Assembly (NCBI RefSeq): GCF_036924525.1
Contig: NZ_JAZHRU010000001.1
Coordinates: 3,873,001-3,937,000, forward strand
From: Bradyrhizobium sp. AZCC 1719
GTDB lineage: Bacteria; Pseudomonadota; Alphaproteobacteria; Rhizobiales; Xanthobacteraceae
Direction: 5' to 3'
DNA: 64,000 bases
The notes under the pieces are model-generated. The model worked only from the letters and a program-made list of their open reading frames with translations. It made no database searches and was not told where the DNA came from. Made by a program: the position numbers and the translations under genes. Positions 51,507-60,320 of this stretch are shown piece after piece (the first letter of the stretch is position 1; each line of letters starts with the position of its first letter).

Positions 51507-52738
51507 ATAACATGAGCACTTCCTCTGCCCAGGCGAGCCACAATCGTCCCGCCATGCCTGACCTCAAGCCTGTGCTCGACGCCGTGGATGCCGTGCTCGG
51601 TACGGCCGCTCGCCCCGTCGAGTTGCACGAGCCGCGCTTTGGTGAGCGCGAGCGTGAGCTGGTGCTCGATTGCATCGATACCAACTGGGTGTCGTCCGCG
51701 GGCAAATATGTCACTCGTTTCGAGGAAATGGTCGCCGCCGCGACCGGCTCGCGCCATGCGGTGGCGATCGTCAACGGTACCGCCGCGCTTCATGCCGCAT
51801 TGGTGCTCGAAGGTGTCGAGCAAGACGACGAGGTGCTGCTGCCTTCAATCACCTTCGTCGCCACAGCGAACGCGGTGAGCCATGCCGGTGCCATCCCGCA
51901 TTTCGTCGATTCGACCTGGGATACGCTGGGGCTCGATCCTCAAGCGCTCGAGGCGCACCTCGACGCTATCGCCGCGCGGCGGAATGGAGCATGGGTAAAC
52001 AAGCAGACGGGCCGTCGGCTTCGCGCATTGGTTCCGGTGCACATCTTCGGGCATCCGGTGGACATGGCCGCACTGGGCGCGGTGGCCGCCAAATACGATC
52101 TCGCGATCGTCGAGGACGCGACCGAATCGCTTGGTTCGACCCTGAACGGGCAGGGCTGCGGCACCTTTGGCCATTCCGCCGTACTCAGCTTCAACGGCAA
52201 TAAAATCATCACTACCGGCGGCGGCGGTATGATCGTGACCGACGACGAGGCGCATGCTCGTCACGCGCGACATTTTACCTCTACGGCGAAGAAGGCGCAC
52301 GCCTGGGCATTCGACCATGACGAGGTCGCCTACAACTACCGCCTGCCGAATATCAATGCGGCGCTTGGTTGTGCGCAGATGGAGCGCCTGTCGGCGATGG
52401 TCGATGCCAAGCGCGTCCTCGCCGAGCGTTATCTGCGAGCTTTCAGCGATTTCCCCTGGGCGCGCATCTATCGTGAGCCGAAGGGCTCGCAAAGCAACTA
52501 CTGGCTCAATACGCTCGTGCTCGATCGCGAATACGCCGCCGAGCGCGACCGGCTGCTCGGGGCCCTGCACGGTCACGGCATTCGCGCAAGGCCGCTGTGG
52601 ACGCCCATGCACCTCTTGCCGATGTACCGGGACTGCCCGCGTTCGCCGCTTCCAGTCGCCGAAGACATGCATACGCGCTGCATCAACCTGCCGAGCAGCC
52701 CCTTTCTGGCCGAAAGCGCCAACAAGAACAAGATCTAA
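51503..52738 (+). CDS. legC: LegC-family aminotransferase
   Basis: A 411-residue PLP sugar aminotransferase. Diagnostic parts are DTNWVSSAGKYVTRFEEMV, AIVNGTAALHAALVLEGV, ITFVATANAVSHAGAIPHFVDS, and NKQTGRRLRALVPVHIFGHPVDM, the last being a LegC trait. The PLP lysine is in LSFNGNKIITTGGGG. It adds the 4-amino group to the product of LegB. A GTG start overlaps the legB stop, and its own TAA overlaps the next ATG by one base. The first 30 residues are a non-conserved extension, so a start at the internal ATG at 51512 is also possible. Confidence 0.87.
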   Translation: MNNMSTSSAQASHNRPAMPDLKPVLDAVDAVLGTAARPVELHEPRFGERERELVLDCIDTNWVSSAGKYVTRFEEMVAAATGSRHAVAIVNGTAALHAALVLEGVEQDDEVLLPSITFVATANAVSHAGAIPHFVDSTWDTLGLDPQALEAHLDAIAARRNGAWVNKQTGRRLRALVPVHIFGHPVDMAALGAVAAKYDLAIVEDATESLGSTLNGQGCGTFGHSAVLSFNGNKIITTGGGGMIVTDDEAHARHARHFTSTAKKAHAWAFDHDEVAYNYRLPNINAALGCAQMERLSAMVDAKRVLAERYLRAFSDFPWARIYREPKGSQSNYWLNTLVLDREYAAERDRLLGALHGHGIRARPLWTPMHLLPMYRDCPRSPLPVAEDMHTRCINLPSSPFLAESANKNKI

Positions 52739-54126
52739 TGCCCCGCGTTGTCTTCTTCACCATTCACAGCACGACGCCGTGGTGGAAATACCTGGCGTCG
52801 CGCATGGAGTTTGCCGAGGCGGTCGTGCTGAGCGACCTGCGGGATGACGGTGATTATTCACTGGTCGACGATTTCTACCGCTTTATCGATAAGGGAAATG
52901 CGGCCTCTGTCGCGCTTGCGCGGTTTGGCGAGGAAGGATGCGCCGATATCATCCTGCGCTGCCGCGTGCTCCGCAGCATCAACCGCGATCTCGCGCTCAA
53001 ACTGATCGGCGGCATGACCCAGGCGATCGAGCAGGCTTTCGACAAGCTCGATCCGCATCTCGTGGTGACGTTTACCATCGACCGCTATGTCATGGACGTG
53101 ATGGAGCGGATTGCGCGCCGGCGCGGCATCGATTTTCTCGAAATGACGACATCGATCATTCCCGACCAGGTGATGCTGATGCGTCGCGGACGTCCGGCCA
53201 AGTTGCGCGAGCCCTCGATCGAGGACATCGATGCCGCGATCGGTCAGCTCTGCGCCGAAGATTTCGCGCCCGCTTATGTGCGCGATGCCAAACGCTTTTC
53301 ACGGGCCAGGTTCTGGCGCATATTCGGTTACTACGCCCTGCGTGGTGCCTTCTTCAATGTGTGGCGCTTCGTCAAGCGCGACCGCTACAATTGCCATTAT
53401 CTCGATGCGCTAAAGCGACTCGAGCACAAGGTGCGCATCCGCGACGTTGCCGCGCTCAAGCTGCTCGACGATGGCTGGGATAAGCGGCTGGCCGATATGC
53501 CGCCCGAGCGGCGAGTGTTTCTCGGACTGCAGCTCTTTCCCGAAGCCTCGATGGACTATTGGCTGAAGTCGCAGGACATGCTTGCGCATGACGATGTGCT
53601 GGTGCGCTATTGCGAGGTGCTTGGCCGCGCGGGCTATCGCATATTCGTCAAAGATCATCCGCTGCAATTTGGCTTCCGCCAGCGCGAGTTGTTCGGGCGG
53701 CTGTCAAAGCTACCCTTCGTGACGCTGGTGCCCTATGATGTGCCGGCTAACCTGCTGATCGGAAAATGCGCGGTCTCGGTGACGTTCACGGGGACGATCG
53801 GGCTCCAGGCGGCGTTGGCAGGACTTTGTTCGGTCGCGACCGAACCCTACTATGCAACCGAGCAGCATTTCGTGCACATCCGAGATGTCGACGAAATCGA
53901 CGTGCTTGCGGAGCGGCTTGCGCGATGGCGTCGGCCTGATGATCTCGCGACGACGCGGCGCGAGATCATGCGGCACCTCGCAGCAATTAGTGCTGCGGGA
54001 GATTATTTCGGCTGGCGCAATTTCGATCCTGAAGATGCTGCCGCGCGCGCGTCAGTCGAGCCATTGGCACGTTCGCTGAACGCGCACTTGCCGCACTTCC
54101 TGAAGTCCTGCAGAACCGCCGCCTGA
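52738..54126 (+). CDS. Capsule-type glycosyltransferase-like protein (KpsC/KpsS-like C-terminal half)
   Basis: A 462-residue cytoplasmic protein. The C-terminal half reads IFVKDHPLQFGFRQRELFGRLSKLPFVTLVPYD, then AVSVTFTGTIGLQAALAGL, which resembles the KEHP...R...F...TGT-x-G-x-EAL pattern of capsule Kdo transferases of the KpsC/KpsS type. The N-terminal half is unlike these and unrecognised. Since LegC precedes it in a TAATG overlap, it could transfer a nonulosonic acid or a related acidic sugar. That substrate is inference. Confidence 0.65.
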   Translation: MPRVVFFTIHSTTPWWKYLASRMEFAEAVVLSDLRDDGDYSLVDDFYRFIDKGNAASVALARFGEEGCADIILRCRVLRSINRDLALKLIGGMTQAIEQAFDKLDPHLVVTFTIDRYVMDVMERIARRRGIDFLEMTTSIIPDQVMLMRRGRPAKLREPSIEDIDAAIGQLCAEDFAPAYVRDAKRFSRARFWRIFGYYALRGAFFNVWRFVKRDRYNCHYLDALKRLEHKVRIRDVAALKLLDDGWDKRLADMPPERRVFLGLQLFPEASMDYWLKSQDMLAHDDVLVRYCEVLGRAGYRIFVKDHPLQFGFRQRELFGRLSKLPFVTLVPYDVPANLLIGKCAVSVTFTGTIGLQAALAGLCSVATEPYYATEQHFVHIRDVDEIDVLAERLARWRRPDDLATTRREIMRHLAAISAAGDYFGWRNFDPEDAAARASVEPLARSLNAHLPHFLKSCRTAA

Positions 54127-54176
54127 CGATCACGCAGGGAACACGCTGCAATGGCCGGTGAGGATGGAACAGCGTG

Positions 54177-55502
54177 ATGCGATCCCGTCTCGTTGATCTC
54201 GTGACTCGGCCTGCGATTGCGGGCACCGTCTCGGCGCTTATCCTGCGCGCATTGACGCTGGCAAGCCGCTTTCTGTTGTCGCTGCTGCTGGCGCGCATGC
54301 TGTCGCCGGTAGAGATGGGGCAGTACGGCCTCCTGACCGCGACGCTGGCGTTCGCGCTGCTCGCGGTCGGGCTCGAATTCTACTCCTACACGCTACGCGA
54401 ATTGGTGCCAGCGACGCCAGAACGGCGGGCACGGATCATCGCGGATCAGATGACACTTGGCTCGGTAGCGCTGCTTGCGATCGGTGTGATGGTTTTCGGT
54501 GCGATTGCCGCGGGTTGGTTTCCAAGCCGTCTCGCACCGTGGTTCGTCGTGATCCTGATCACCGAGCATGTCTCGTTGGAGGCAACGCGGATCCTGATCA
54601 TCACCTGGCGGCCGGTGCGCGCCTATATCTGCGTGTTCCTTCGCGGCGGGATCTGGGTCTATGCAATGGCGCTCCTGATGTTCGCGGCACCTTCGACGCG
54701 GACGCTTGAGACCGTGCTGGTCTTGTGGGCGCTCGGCGGCGTGCTGTCGATCGCCTTTTCCGCTTTCTCGCTCACCGAACTTCCCTGGCGCGAACTGAAG
54801 GGATACCGGCCCGACTGGTCGACCATCGGCAGGGGTCTGCGAACGGCGCGCCCCTTCATGTTCACCGCGGTCGGCGCGCTGGTCATCTCCTATGTTGATC
54901 GCTTCGTCATTGACATCTTCGTTGGCCGGGATGCGCTCGGCATTTACACATTCTATTCGACGATCCTGATCGGACTGCTGTCGCTGGGCGGATCGGTGTC
55001 GCATCAGTTTCTGCCGAAGGTCATCGCGGGGTATGCGGCAGGCGTCGACGCCTACCGCGCTGCACTCCGCTCGTTCGTGTGGTCGATGCTGGCGCTGGCG
55101 TCGGGGACGGTGATCGTCAGTAGTGTCGCCATGGCGCCGATGTTGTCGGTGCTCGGACTATCCGCCTATGCGTCGGACATCGGTGTGTTTTATGCCATGC
55201 TGCCGGGAATCTTCCTGCGCATGTTGGCCGATGTTCCCTCCTACGCGCTCTATGCAGCGCGGTCGGACAACTATCTCCTGTTCTGCAATGTCGGTTCGGC
55301 TGTGGTGTCGACGTTGCTCAATGTCCTGCTGGTTCCCGTGTACGGAATCTTTGGTGCGGCGGTGGCCGGTGGCATCGCCAGCGCCATGCTGCTCCTGTCG
55401 CTGGTCGTACTGGCCATCCGGAGAATGCGCGAGACTCGCAGGGAACCCGCCAAATTGGATACTGTCGGCCTTCCAACTGATCCGGACATGCTCTATCCGT
55501 GA
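54177..55502 (+). CDS. Oligosaccharide flippase family protein (Wzx-like, copy 2)
   Basis: A polytopic protein of about 441 residues with roughly 12 transmembrane segments: LILRALTLASRFLLSLLLARMLSPVEMGQYGL at the N-terminus is typical of polysaccharide-export flippases, as is SYVDRFVIDIFVGRDALGIYTFYSTI in the middle (about 238-263). The ATG at 54177 or the in-frame GTG at 54174 may be used; GAGG lies upstream. This second flippase suggests that the locus exports two different glycans. Confidence 0.88.
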   Translation: MRSRLVDLVTRPAIAGTVSALILRALTLASRFLLSLLLARMLSPVEMGQYGLLTATLAFALLAVGLEFYSYTLRELVPATPERRARIIADQMTLGSVALLAIGVMVFGAIAAGWFPSRLAPWFVVILITEHVSLEATRILIITWRPVRAYICVFLRGGIWVYAMALLMFAAPSTRTLETVLVLWALGGVLSIAFSAFSLTELPWRELKGYRPDWSTIGRGLRTARPFMFTAVGALVISYVDRFVIDIFVGRDALGIYTFYSTILIGLLSLGGSVSHQFLPKVIAGYAAGVDAYRAALRSFVWSMLALASGTVIVSSVAMAPMLSVLGLSAYASDIGVFYAMLPGIFLRMLADVPSYALYAARSDNYLLFCNVGSAVVSTLLNVLLVPVYGIFGAAVAGGIASAMLLLSLVVLAIRRMRETRREPAKLDTVGLPTDPDMLYP

Positions 55503-55574
55503 GCGGCGGGCACTGTCATTGCGGTGTCAAAGTGACTCTGCTATACAACTCTAGGGCGTGTTCCTGACGGCAAA

Positions 55575-57104
55575 ATGCAGCGGCTTACTCAACTGGCGGG
55601 CGGTCTCTCGTCACCCGCGATCCTCATCCTTGTGATCTGGTGCGCAGCGCTATTCAGCGTCGCCGTCGGACCAATAGACTATCCGGGACAGCCGTCCATT
55701 GTCGTGCTTACCGTCGTCGGCTCGGGCATCGCACTCTTCCTGCTCGGCTATGGGGGGGGCAGGGTCCTCTTCGTCCGCTATTTTTCGCGTCAGGTCGAAA
55801 TGCCTCCGCTTTCCAGGCGGACGCTGAATCGCATCGTGATCGCTACGTCGCTGTTCGGCATCGTCGGAATTGCGTTGGTCGCGCTTGACCGCACGGTGCT
55901 GAGCGGGGTGAGCAATAGTGCCTATTCGGAGCTGTTGCGCTGCGCGCCCGGGCTGGTCGACGCCATATCGATCAAGCGGACACCGCTGCTTTATGCCGGT
56001 TATGCGATGTTCTCCTTCGGCTTTGTGTCGGTGGTGCTGTTCTTGCTCAAGGGAGAGGAAATCACGGGATGGGCGGCGGCGCTGGCGCAATTGTCCATCG
56101 TCTCTCCAGTCGGTTATGCGGTGCTCTATTCAGGGCGCATGCCGATACTGTTCGTTCTCGTTCTGATTGCGGTGGCGATACTGGTCCGCCTCGCGCAGGG
56201 GCGCCCGCCGTTGCCGCGCGGCCATTATCTCATGGTCAAGACCGTCGCCGCGATCGGGCTGTTCGCCGTCTATTCGAGCGCGATCTGGGCGAGCCGGCAG
56301 AATTTCTGTATCCAGATGTCGCCACTGATCACCGAGCTGCAGCAAGAGATGGAGCTCAAAGCGCCTTCTGGCGTTGCCAACAAACCGCCCGAGACCGACG
56401 AGAAGATCACGGCAACGGATATTAGCAAGCGAATTGCAGGGGCGCGTGCGGCGCCGCCGCCGGAGCAAAAGTCGACTTCCGCAGATGCGGTCCTCGCGAT
56501 GATGTTGGAAGCTTGGAACGTGAAGCCGCGGGGCTACGTCATCTCCGCGATCGAGTCCAATCGCCTGTCGGCACGTGGCGCGATGATCGGCCTGAGCACC
56601 TATTTCTATCTGACCCACGGGGTGCGCACGATCGATATCGTGTGGCACGCACGCGACAAGTTCACGCCGAAATGGGGAGTTTACGAGATCGGAGTACTTT
56701 CGCCACTGCTGCGGGTCTTCTTCCCGAACAACCAGCAGGTCGAGGCCCTGGAGGCCGAGCTGAAATCTGCCATGATCTACGGATTCTTCCCGACCGTGTG
56801 GGGCGCCGCCTTCATCGACTTCGGCCTTATCGGTGCAATCATTTACATCCTGATCTGGGGCGTCGTGGCAGGCTGGAGCGCGGCGGGAAACAAACGCTGC
56901 GACCTAATGACGCCGTTGCTGCTGTTGGTCTTTGTCCTTGCCAGCATCCTGCTCAGCGTGGTGCAGGGGCCGCTGGGTATGGCAAATTCGGCGCTGGTGC
57001 TGGTTTCGACGGTAGTGACTGGCTTTATGATCGACTTTGCCAGGCTGCGGTCGGGGTCACCGGAGGATGCCGGGGAGCTTCAGTTGAAGGGTTCGGCCAC
57101 CTGA
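55575..57104 (+). CDS. Polytopic membrane protein, probable polymerase-like (Wzy-like, copy 2)
   Basis: A 509-residue protein with about 10-11 hydrophobic segments and one large hydrophilic region (about 255-400, including ELQQEMELKAPSGVANKPP and NNQQVEALEAELKS) between membrane blocks. This is the topology of O-antigen or capsule polymerases with a large periplasmic loop. It follows the second flippase by 72 bases. No conserved enzymatic motif is visible, as usual for this class. It ends six bases before the convergent epimerase gene. Confidence 0.62.
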   Translation: MQRLTQLAGGLSSPAILILVIWCAALFSVAVGPIDYPGQPSIVVLTVVGSGIALFLLGYGGGRVLFVRYFSRQVEMPPLSRRTLNRIVIATSLFGIVGIALVALDRTVLSGVSNSAYSELLRCAPGLVDAISIKRTPLLYAGYAMFSFGFVSVVLFLLKGEEITGWAAALAQLSIVSPVGYAVLYSGRMPILFVLVLIAVAILVRLAQGRPPLPRGHYLMVKTVAAIGLFAVYSSAIWASRQNFCIQMSPLITELQQEMELKAPSGVANKPPETDEKITATDISKRIAGARAAPPPEQKSTSADAVLAMMLEAWNVKPRGYVISAIESNRLSARGAMIGLSTYFYLTHGVRTIDIVWHARDKFTPKWGVYEIGVLSPLLRVFFPNNQQVEALEAELKSAMIYGFFPTVWGAAFIDFGLIGAIIYILIWGVVAGWSAAGNKRCDLMTPLLLLVFVLASILLSVVQGPLGMANSALVLVSTVVTGFMIDFARLRSGSPEDAGELQLKGSAT

Positions 57105-57110
57105 GACCGA

Positions 57111-58070
57111 TCAGCGCGCCGGGATGTCGCGCAGCCATGCAACCGTGGCCGCGACGCCTTGCTCCATGTCAAACGGCAGATCGCCGCAGACCGAAGCCGT
57201 AGGCTTGAGGTCGAATTGATACTGCGTGAGCACGTTGTTGAGGCGGAATGAATTGAAGGGAAACTTCTTCATCCCGATCGCGTTCACAGCGTCGCCGCAC
57301 AACGCCAATGCGCGCGCAACGGCGATTGGCAGATGCCGAACGGAGCGAGAGCCGAATGCGCGCTGAAAGGCGTCGCACCAGGCGATGAGATCGATCGGGG
57401 TGTAGTCTGCAAGATAAAATGTTCGGCGCTGGATCTGTTCGGCAGGTACCGCGAGCAGGCGCCAGTACTGGAATGCAATGTTGTCGATGTAGCTGTAGGA
57501 CTTCCAGAGTGGTCCGTGCCCGACGTGGAAATAGGACCCGCGCTCGATCATGCGCAGGAAGCGTTGATAGTGCGCGCTCATGCCGGGCCCCCAGACGGTG
57601 GTGGGGCGCGCCAGACACCATTCGCGACCGGCGCCGTCTGCGCTGCGGACGATCTGTTCGGTGCGGACCTTGCTCTTTCCGTACAGTGTGTCCGCCGTGT
57701 AGTCGGTGTCACTCTTTGGTACATAGCCGACGCGGCAGACGAGCTGCGACGAGGTCCATATCCCCCGCCTGATCGACGGCGTTAGCCGTACCGCCTCGAC
57801 CAGATTCTCGACGCCCTCAATGTTAGCGGCATAGCCCGCAAGATTGGTTTTCTCATCGAGGTCGATGCGCGCGGCGAGGTGGACTAGCGCATCCGGTGCC
57901 GCGTTCTGCACAGCCTCTTTGAGGCGATCGGCCTCCAGGATATCGCAGACAATATCGGTCGTGGTAGCCGGAACCTTGTCGAGCCCCACGACCGTACACC
58001 CTTCGGTGCGCAACCGCCGCACCAATGCCTGGCCGATGAAGCCGGAGCTTCCGGTTACGAGAATTTTCAT
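57111..58070 (-). CDS. NAD-dependent epimerase/dehydratase (extended SDR)
   Basis: A 319-residue nucleotide-sugar SDR starting at the ATG that opens MKILVTGSSGFIGQALVRRL. The active-site residues are in DTLYGKSKVRTE (Tyr-x3-Lys). HVGHGPLWKSYSYIDNIAFQYWRLL resembles the substrate-binding part of NAD-dependent 4-epimerases or 4-keto reductases. It is transcribed leftward, divergent from the FkbM gene, unlike the polymerase beside it. The sugar is unknown. Confidence 0.87.
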   Translation of the reverse strand: MKILVTGSSGFIGQALVRRLRTEGCTVVGLDKVPATTTDIVCDILEADRLKEAVQNAAPDALVHLAARIDLDEKTNLAGYAANIEGVENLVEAVRLTPSIRRGIWTSSQLVCRVGYVPKSDTDYTADTLYGKSKVRTEQIVRSADGAGREWCLARPTTVWGPGMSAHYQRFLRMIERGSYFHVGHGPLWKSYSYIDNIAFQYWRLLAVPAEQIQRRTFYLADYTPIDLIAWCDAFQRAFGSRSVRHLPIAVARALALCGDAVNAIGMKKFPFNSFRLNNVLTQYQFDLKPTASVCGDLPFDMEQGVAATVAWLRDIPAR

Positions 58071-58239
58071 GCTGATGTCGCTGTCACTGCAGAAGAGCGG
58101 TCGCTTGACCGGCTTGCCCGGCTGATCTACCAAATCGACCTATCGATTGCAAATTCCACCGGGATTCTCTCGCGGACAATGCATTTTGTGATCGATCTTG
58201 ATTTGTCACCCCGGCTCTTGCCCAACTGGCGCACGCTTC

Positions 58240-59040
58240 ATGAAGGCATTCGTCTCAGCCGCGTTCCAGGCGATCAATCGCGTGCTGGAGCCGATCGGCC
58301 TGCGCCTAATGCGCACCAACGCGCCGGTCCGGAACTTCGCGCTGTTCTTTAAGCACCTGAAGTCGCTGGGCTTCGAGGTCAAGACGGTGGTCGACGTCGG
58401 CATCGCTTTCGGCACCTCGCCGATTTACGACGCGTTCCCGCGCGCGAAGTATTTTCTGATCGAGCCGGTCGCGGAATGCCGTCCCGTGCTCGAGCAACTC
58501 AAGCAGCGTCTTGACGCGGAATATTTCCTGGTTGCCGCTGGCGCCGAGAATGGTGAGATCACCTTCAACGTCCATGACGATATCTCGGGCTCGAGCATCT
58601 TCGCGCAGGTCGAAGGCACGGCGCTCGATGGCGAAGCGCGGAAGACGCCAATGCGTCGGCTGGATTCATTGCTGCCGGAGAAGCTGGAGCATCCGGTATT
58701 CATCAAGGTCGATACCCAGGGTGCCGAGATCGAGGTGCTGAAGGGGCTGGGCTCGCGCATCAATGAAATCGACCTCATGATTCTCGAGACCACGATGATG
58801 CCGATGCGCCATGGCATTCCGCAATTCGCCGACATCGTTCGCTTCTGCGACGAGGCAGGGTTCGCGGTCTATGACGTGCTCGAGGGGCACATGCGCTCGC
58901 TGGATGGCGCGCTCGCCCAGATCGATCTGGCCTTTGTCCGCAAGGATAGCCCGCTGCGCAGCCAGTCAGCCTATTTCAGCCCCGAACAGCTCGCCGATTA
59001 TCTCACGCGGCCGAGCAAGCTGCACCACGCGAAGAGCTGA
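58240..59040 (+). CDS. FkbM family methyltransferase
   Basis: A 266-residue class I methyltransferase of the FkbM type: VKTVVDVGIAFGTSPIYDAFP (motif I, about 49-69), FLIEPVAECRPVL (acidic end of strand 2), LVAAGAENGEITFNVHDD, and FIKVDTQGAEIEVLKGLGS (about 164-182), the FkbM signature DxQGxE-x-xVLKG. In glycan loci these commonly O-methylate sugars. The ATG at 58240 begins the family homology; a GTG-like extension to 58198 is unsupported. Confidence 0.9.
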   Translation: MKAFVSAAFQAINRVLEPIGLRLMRTNAPVRNFALFFKHLKSLGFEVKTVVDVGIAFGTSPIYDAFPRAKYFLIEPVAECRPVLEQLKQRLDAEYFLVAAGAENGEITFNVHDDISGSSIFAQVEGTALDGEARKTPMRRLDSLLPEKLEHPVFIKVDTQGAEIEVLKGLGSRINEIDLMILETTMMPMRHGIPQFADIVRFCDEAGFAVYDVLEGHMRSLDGALAQIDLAFVRKDSPLRSQSAYFSPEQLADYLTRPSKLHHAKS

Positions 59041-59075
59041 TCGCTCGTCGCGCCAGCATTTCACCAGGGCAGCGC

Positions 59076-60230
59076 TCAGATTTCCGCGAGCAGGATGAAC
59101 AGGCAGCGGCGCTCGCCCTTGTTCACCATGCCGCCGCGATGCATCCCGTTGCCATCGAACAGCACGCAATTGCCGTAATTCGAGGTCGCGGCGAAATGTC
59201 CCTCGCGCAGCCGCGCTACGTCGGGGGAATTGTCGGGCAAGTCGCCGCCGAAATCGGCCTTCTTGCGCAGGAACGCCGGCAGCGCCATGAATTTCTTGCG
59301 CGCGTCGGGCCGCCGGCCCGAGAAGCCGCTGAAGTCGTTGGTCCGGCGCACCATGCCTTCGAACCAGCCGATCTTCGCATTCTGGCTGCCGCGGACGTAG
59401 CAGAACGGTCCGCCGTCGGGGCCGATCTCGTGGACATAGATCGCGCATTTCAGCATGCCGTAAGTGGCATCGATGTGCAGGTAGCTGCCCCAGGGGTCGG
59501 CGAGCTGCGTGTCCGGGAATACCCGCTTCCAGAACGCGAGATCCTGGTCGTTGATTTGCGCATTGACATGCTTCACGCCGGCCGGACGGCCAAGATAGGC
59601 GCTCGCGGCCTCCATGATGCCGTAACGCTTGAAGATGTTCTCCACTGCCGCGAAGGCCTCGGGATCGGCGGAGCGCGTGCACCAGTAGACGTTGTCGTCG
59701 AACTTGCGCTTCTCCGGCGCAATGCCGGCACGGCGCTCGTCGAGCTTGGCAAAGGCCGGATTGGTCACGCTTCGGATCTGATCGAGTTCATCCGGCGCGA
59801 GCGTCAGGCAGACGATGCCGTCGGACTTGATCTTGTTCAGCAACGCCGGGTTGTCGGGCACCGCAGGACGTCGTGCACCGGTCAGCGTGCCGATCGCCCG
59901 GCTGGCGCGGATGCGCGCATACATCGAGATGTAGCGCAGCGCCGTCCGTGCGTTGAGACCGCTAAAGCCGGCTTCCTTGGTCAGCAGCGGCATGTTGTCG
60001 TAATCGACGATGCGGCGGATGGTGACGAAGGCGAAGGTCCGCAGGAACACGTTCAGTGCGTAAAGCCGCTCGCGGAAAGTCGGTCGGGGGAACATGCCAC
60101 CATAGGCTGGATGCGCATCATAGTCGATCGAGGGCAGGGTGTTGCCGCGATAGGGCGGGATTGGCAGCTCACTGATGTCGGCGGCACGTGCCGCGGGCAC
60201 CGCATCCGTGAGGGAATCGATTGCCGTCAT
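59076..60230 (-). CDS. Phytanoyl-CoA dioxygenase-like (PhyH) Fe(II)/2-oxoglutarate oxygenase
   Basis: A 384-residue protein. The C-terminal half has the HxD metal pair His252/Asp254 (GSYLHIDATYGMLKCAIYVH), a glycine-rich GPDGGPFCYVRGSQN, and a distal His364 with a following Arg (FDGNGMHRGGMVNKGERR) that fits the 2-oxoglutarate-binding end of the PhyH facial triad. The N-terminal 130 residues are not recognised. Inside a glycan locus, hydroxylation of a sugar, lipid carrier or amino-acid substituent is possible; the substrate is unknown. Confidence 0.78.
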   Translation of the reverse strand: MTAIDSLTDAVPAARAADISELPIPPYRGNTLPSIDYDAHPAYGGMFPRPTFRERLYALNVFLRTFAFVTIRRIVDYDNMPLLTKEAGFSGLNARTALRYISMYARIRASRAIGTLTGARRPAVPDNPALLNKIKSDGIVCLTLAPDELDQIRSVTNPAFAKLDERRAGIAPEKRKFDDNVYWCTRSADPEAFAAVENIFKRYGIMEAASAYLGRPAGVKHVNAQINDQDLAFWKRVFPDTQLADPWGSYLHIDATYGMLKCAIYVHEIGPDGGPFCYVRGSQNAKIGWFEGMVRRTNDFSGFSGRRPDARKKFMALPAFLRKKADFGGDLPDNSPDVARLREGHFAATSNYGNCVLFDGNGMHRGGMVNKGERRCLFILLAEI

Positions 60231-60320
60231 GTCACGCTTCTCCGGACCTGGCGAGGATCGTCATAAAGTCGCCCGATCTATACAACCTGCCGCGTTGTAC
60301 AGGCAATGATGGCCGGCGGT

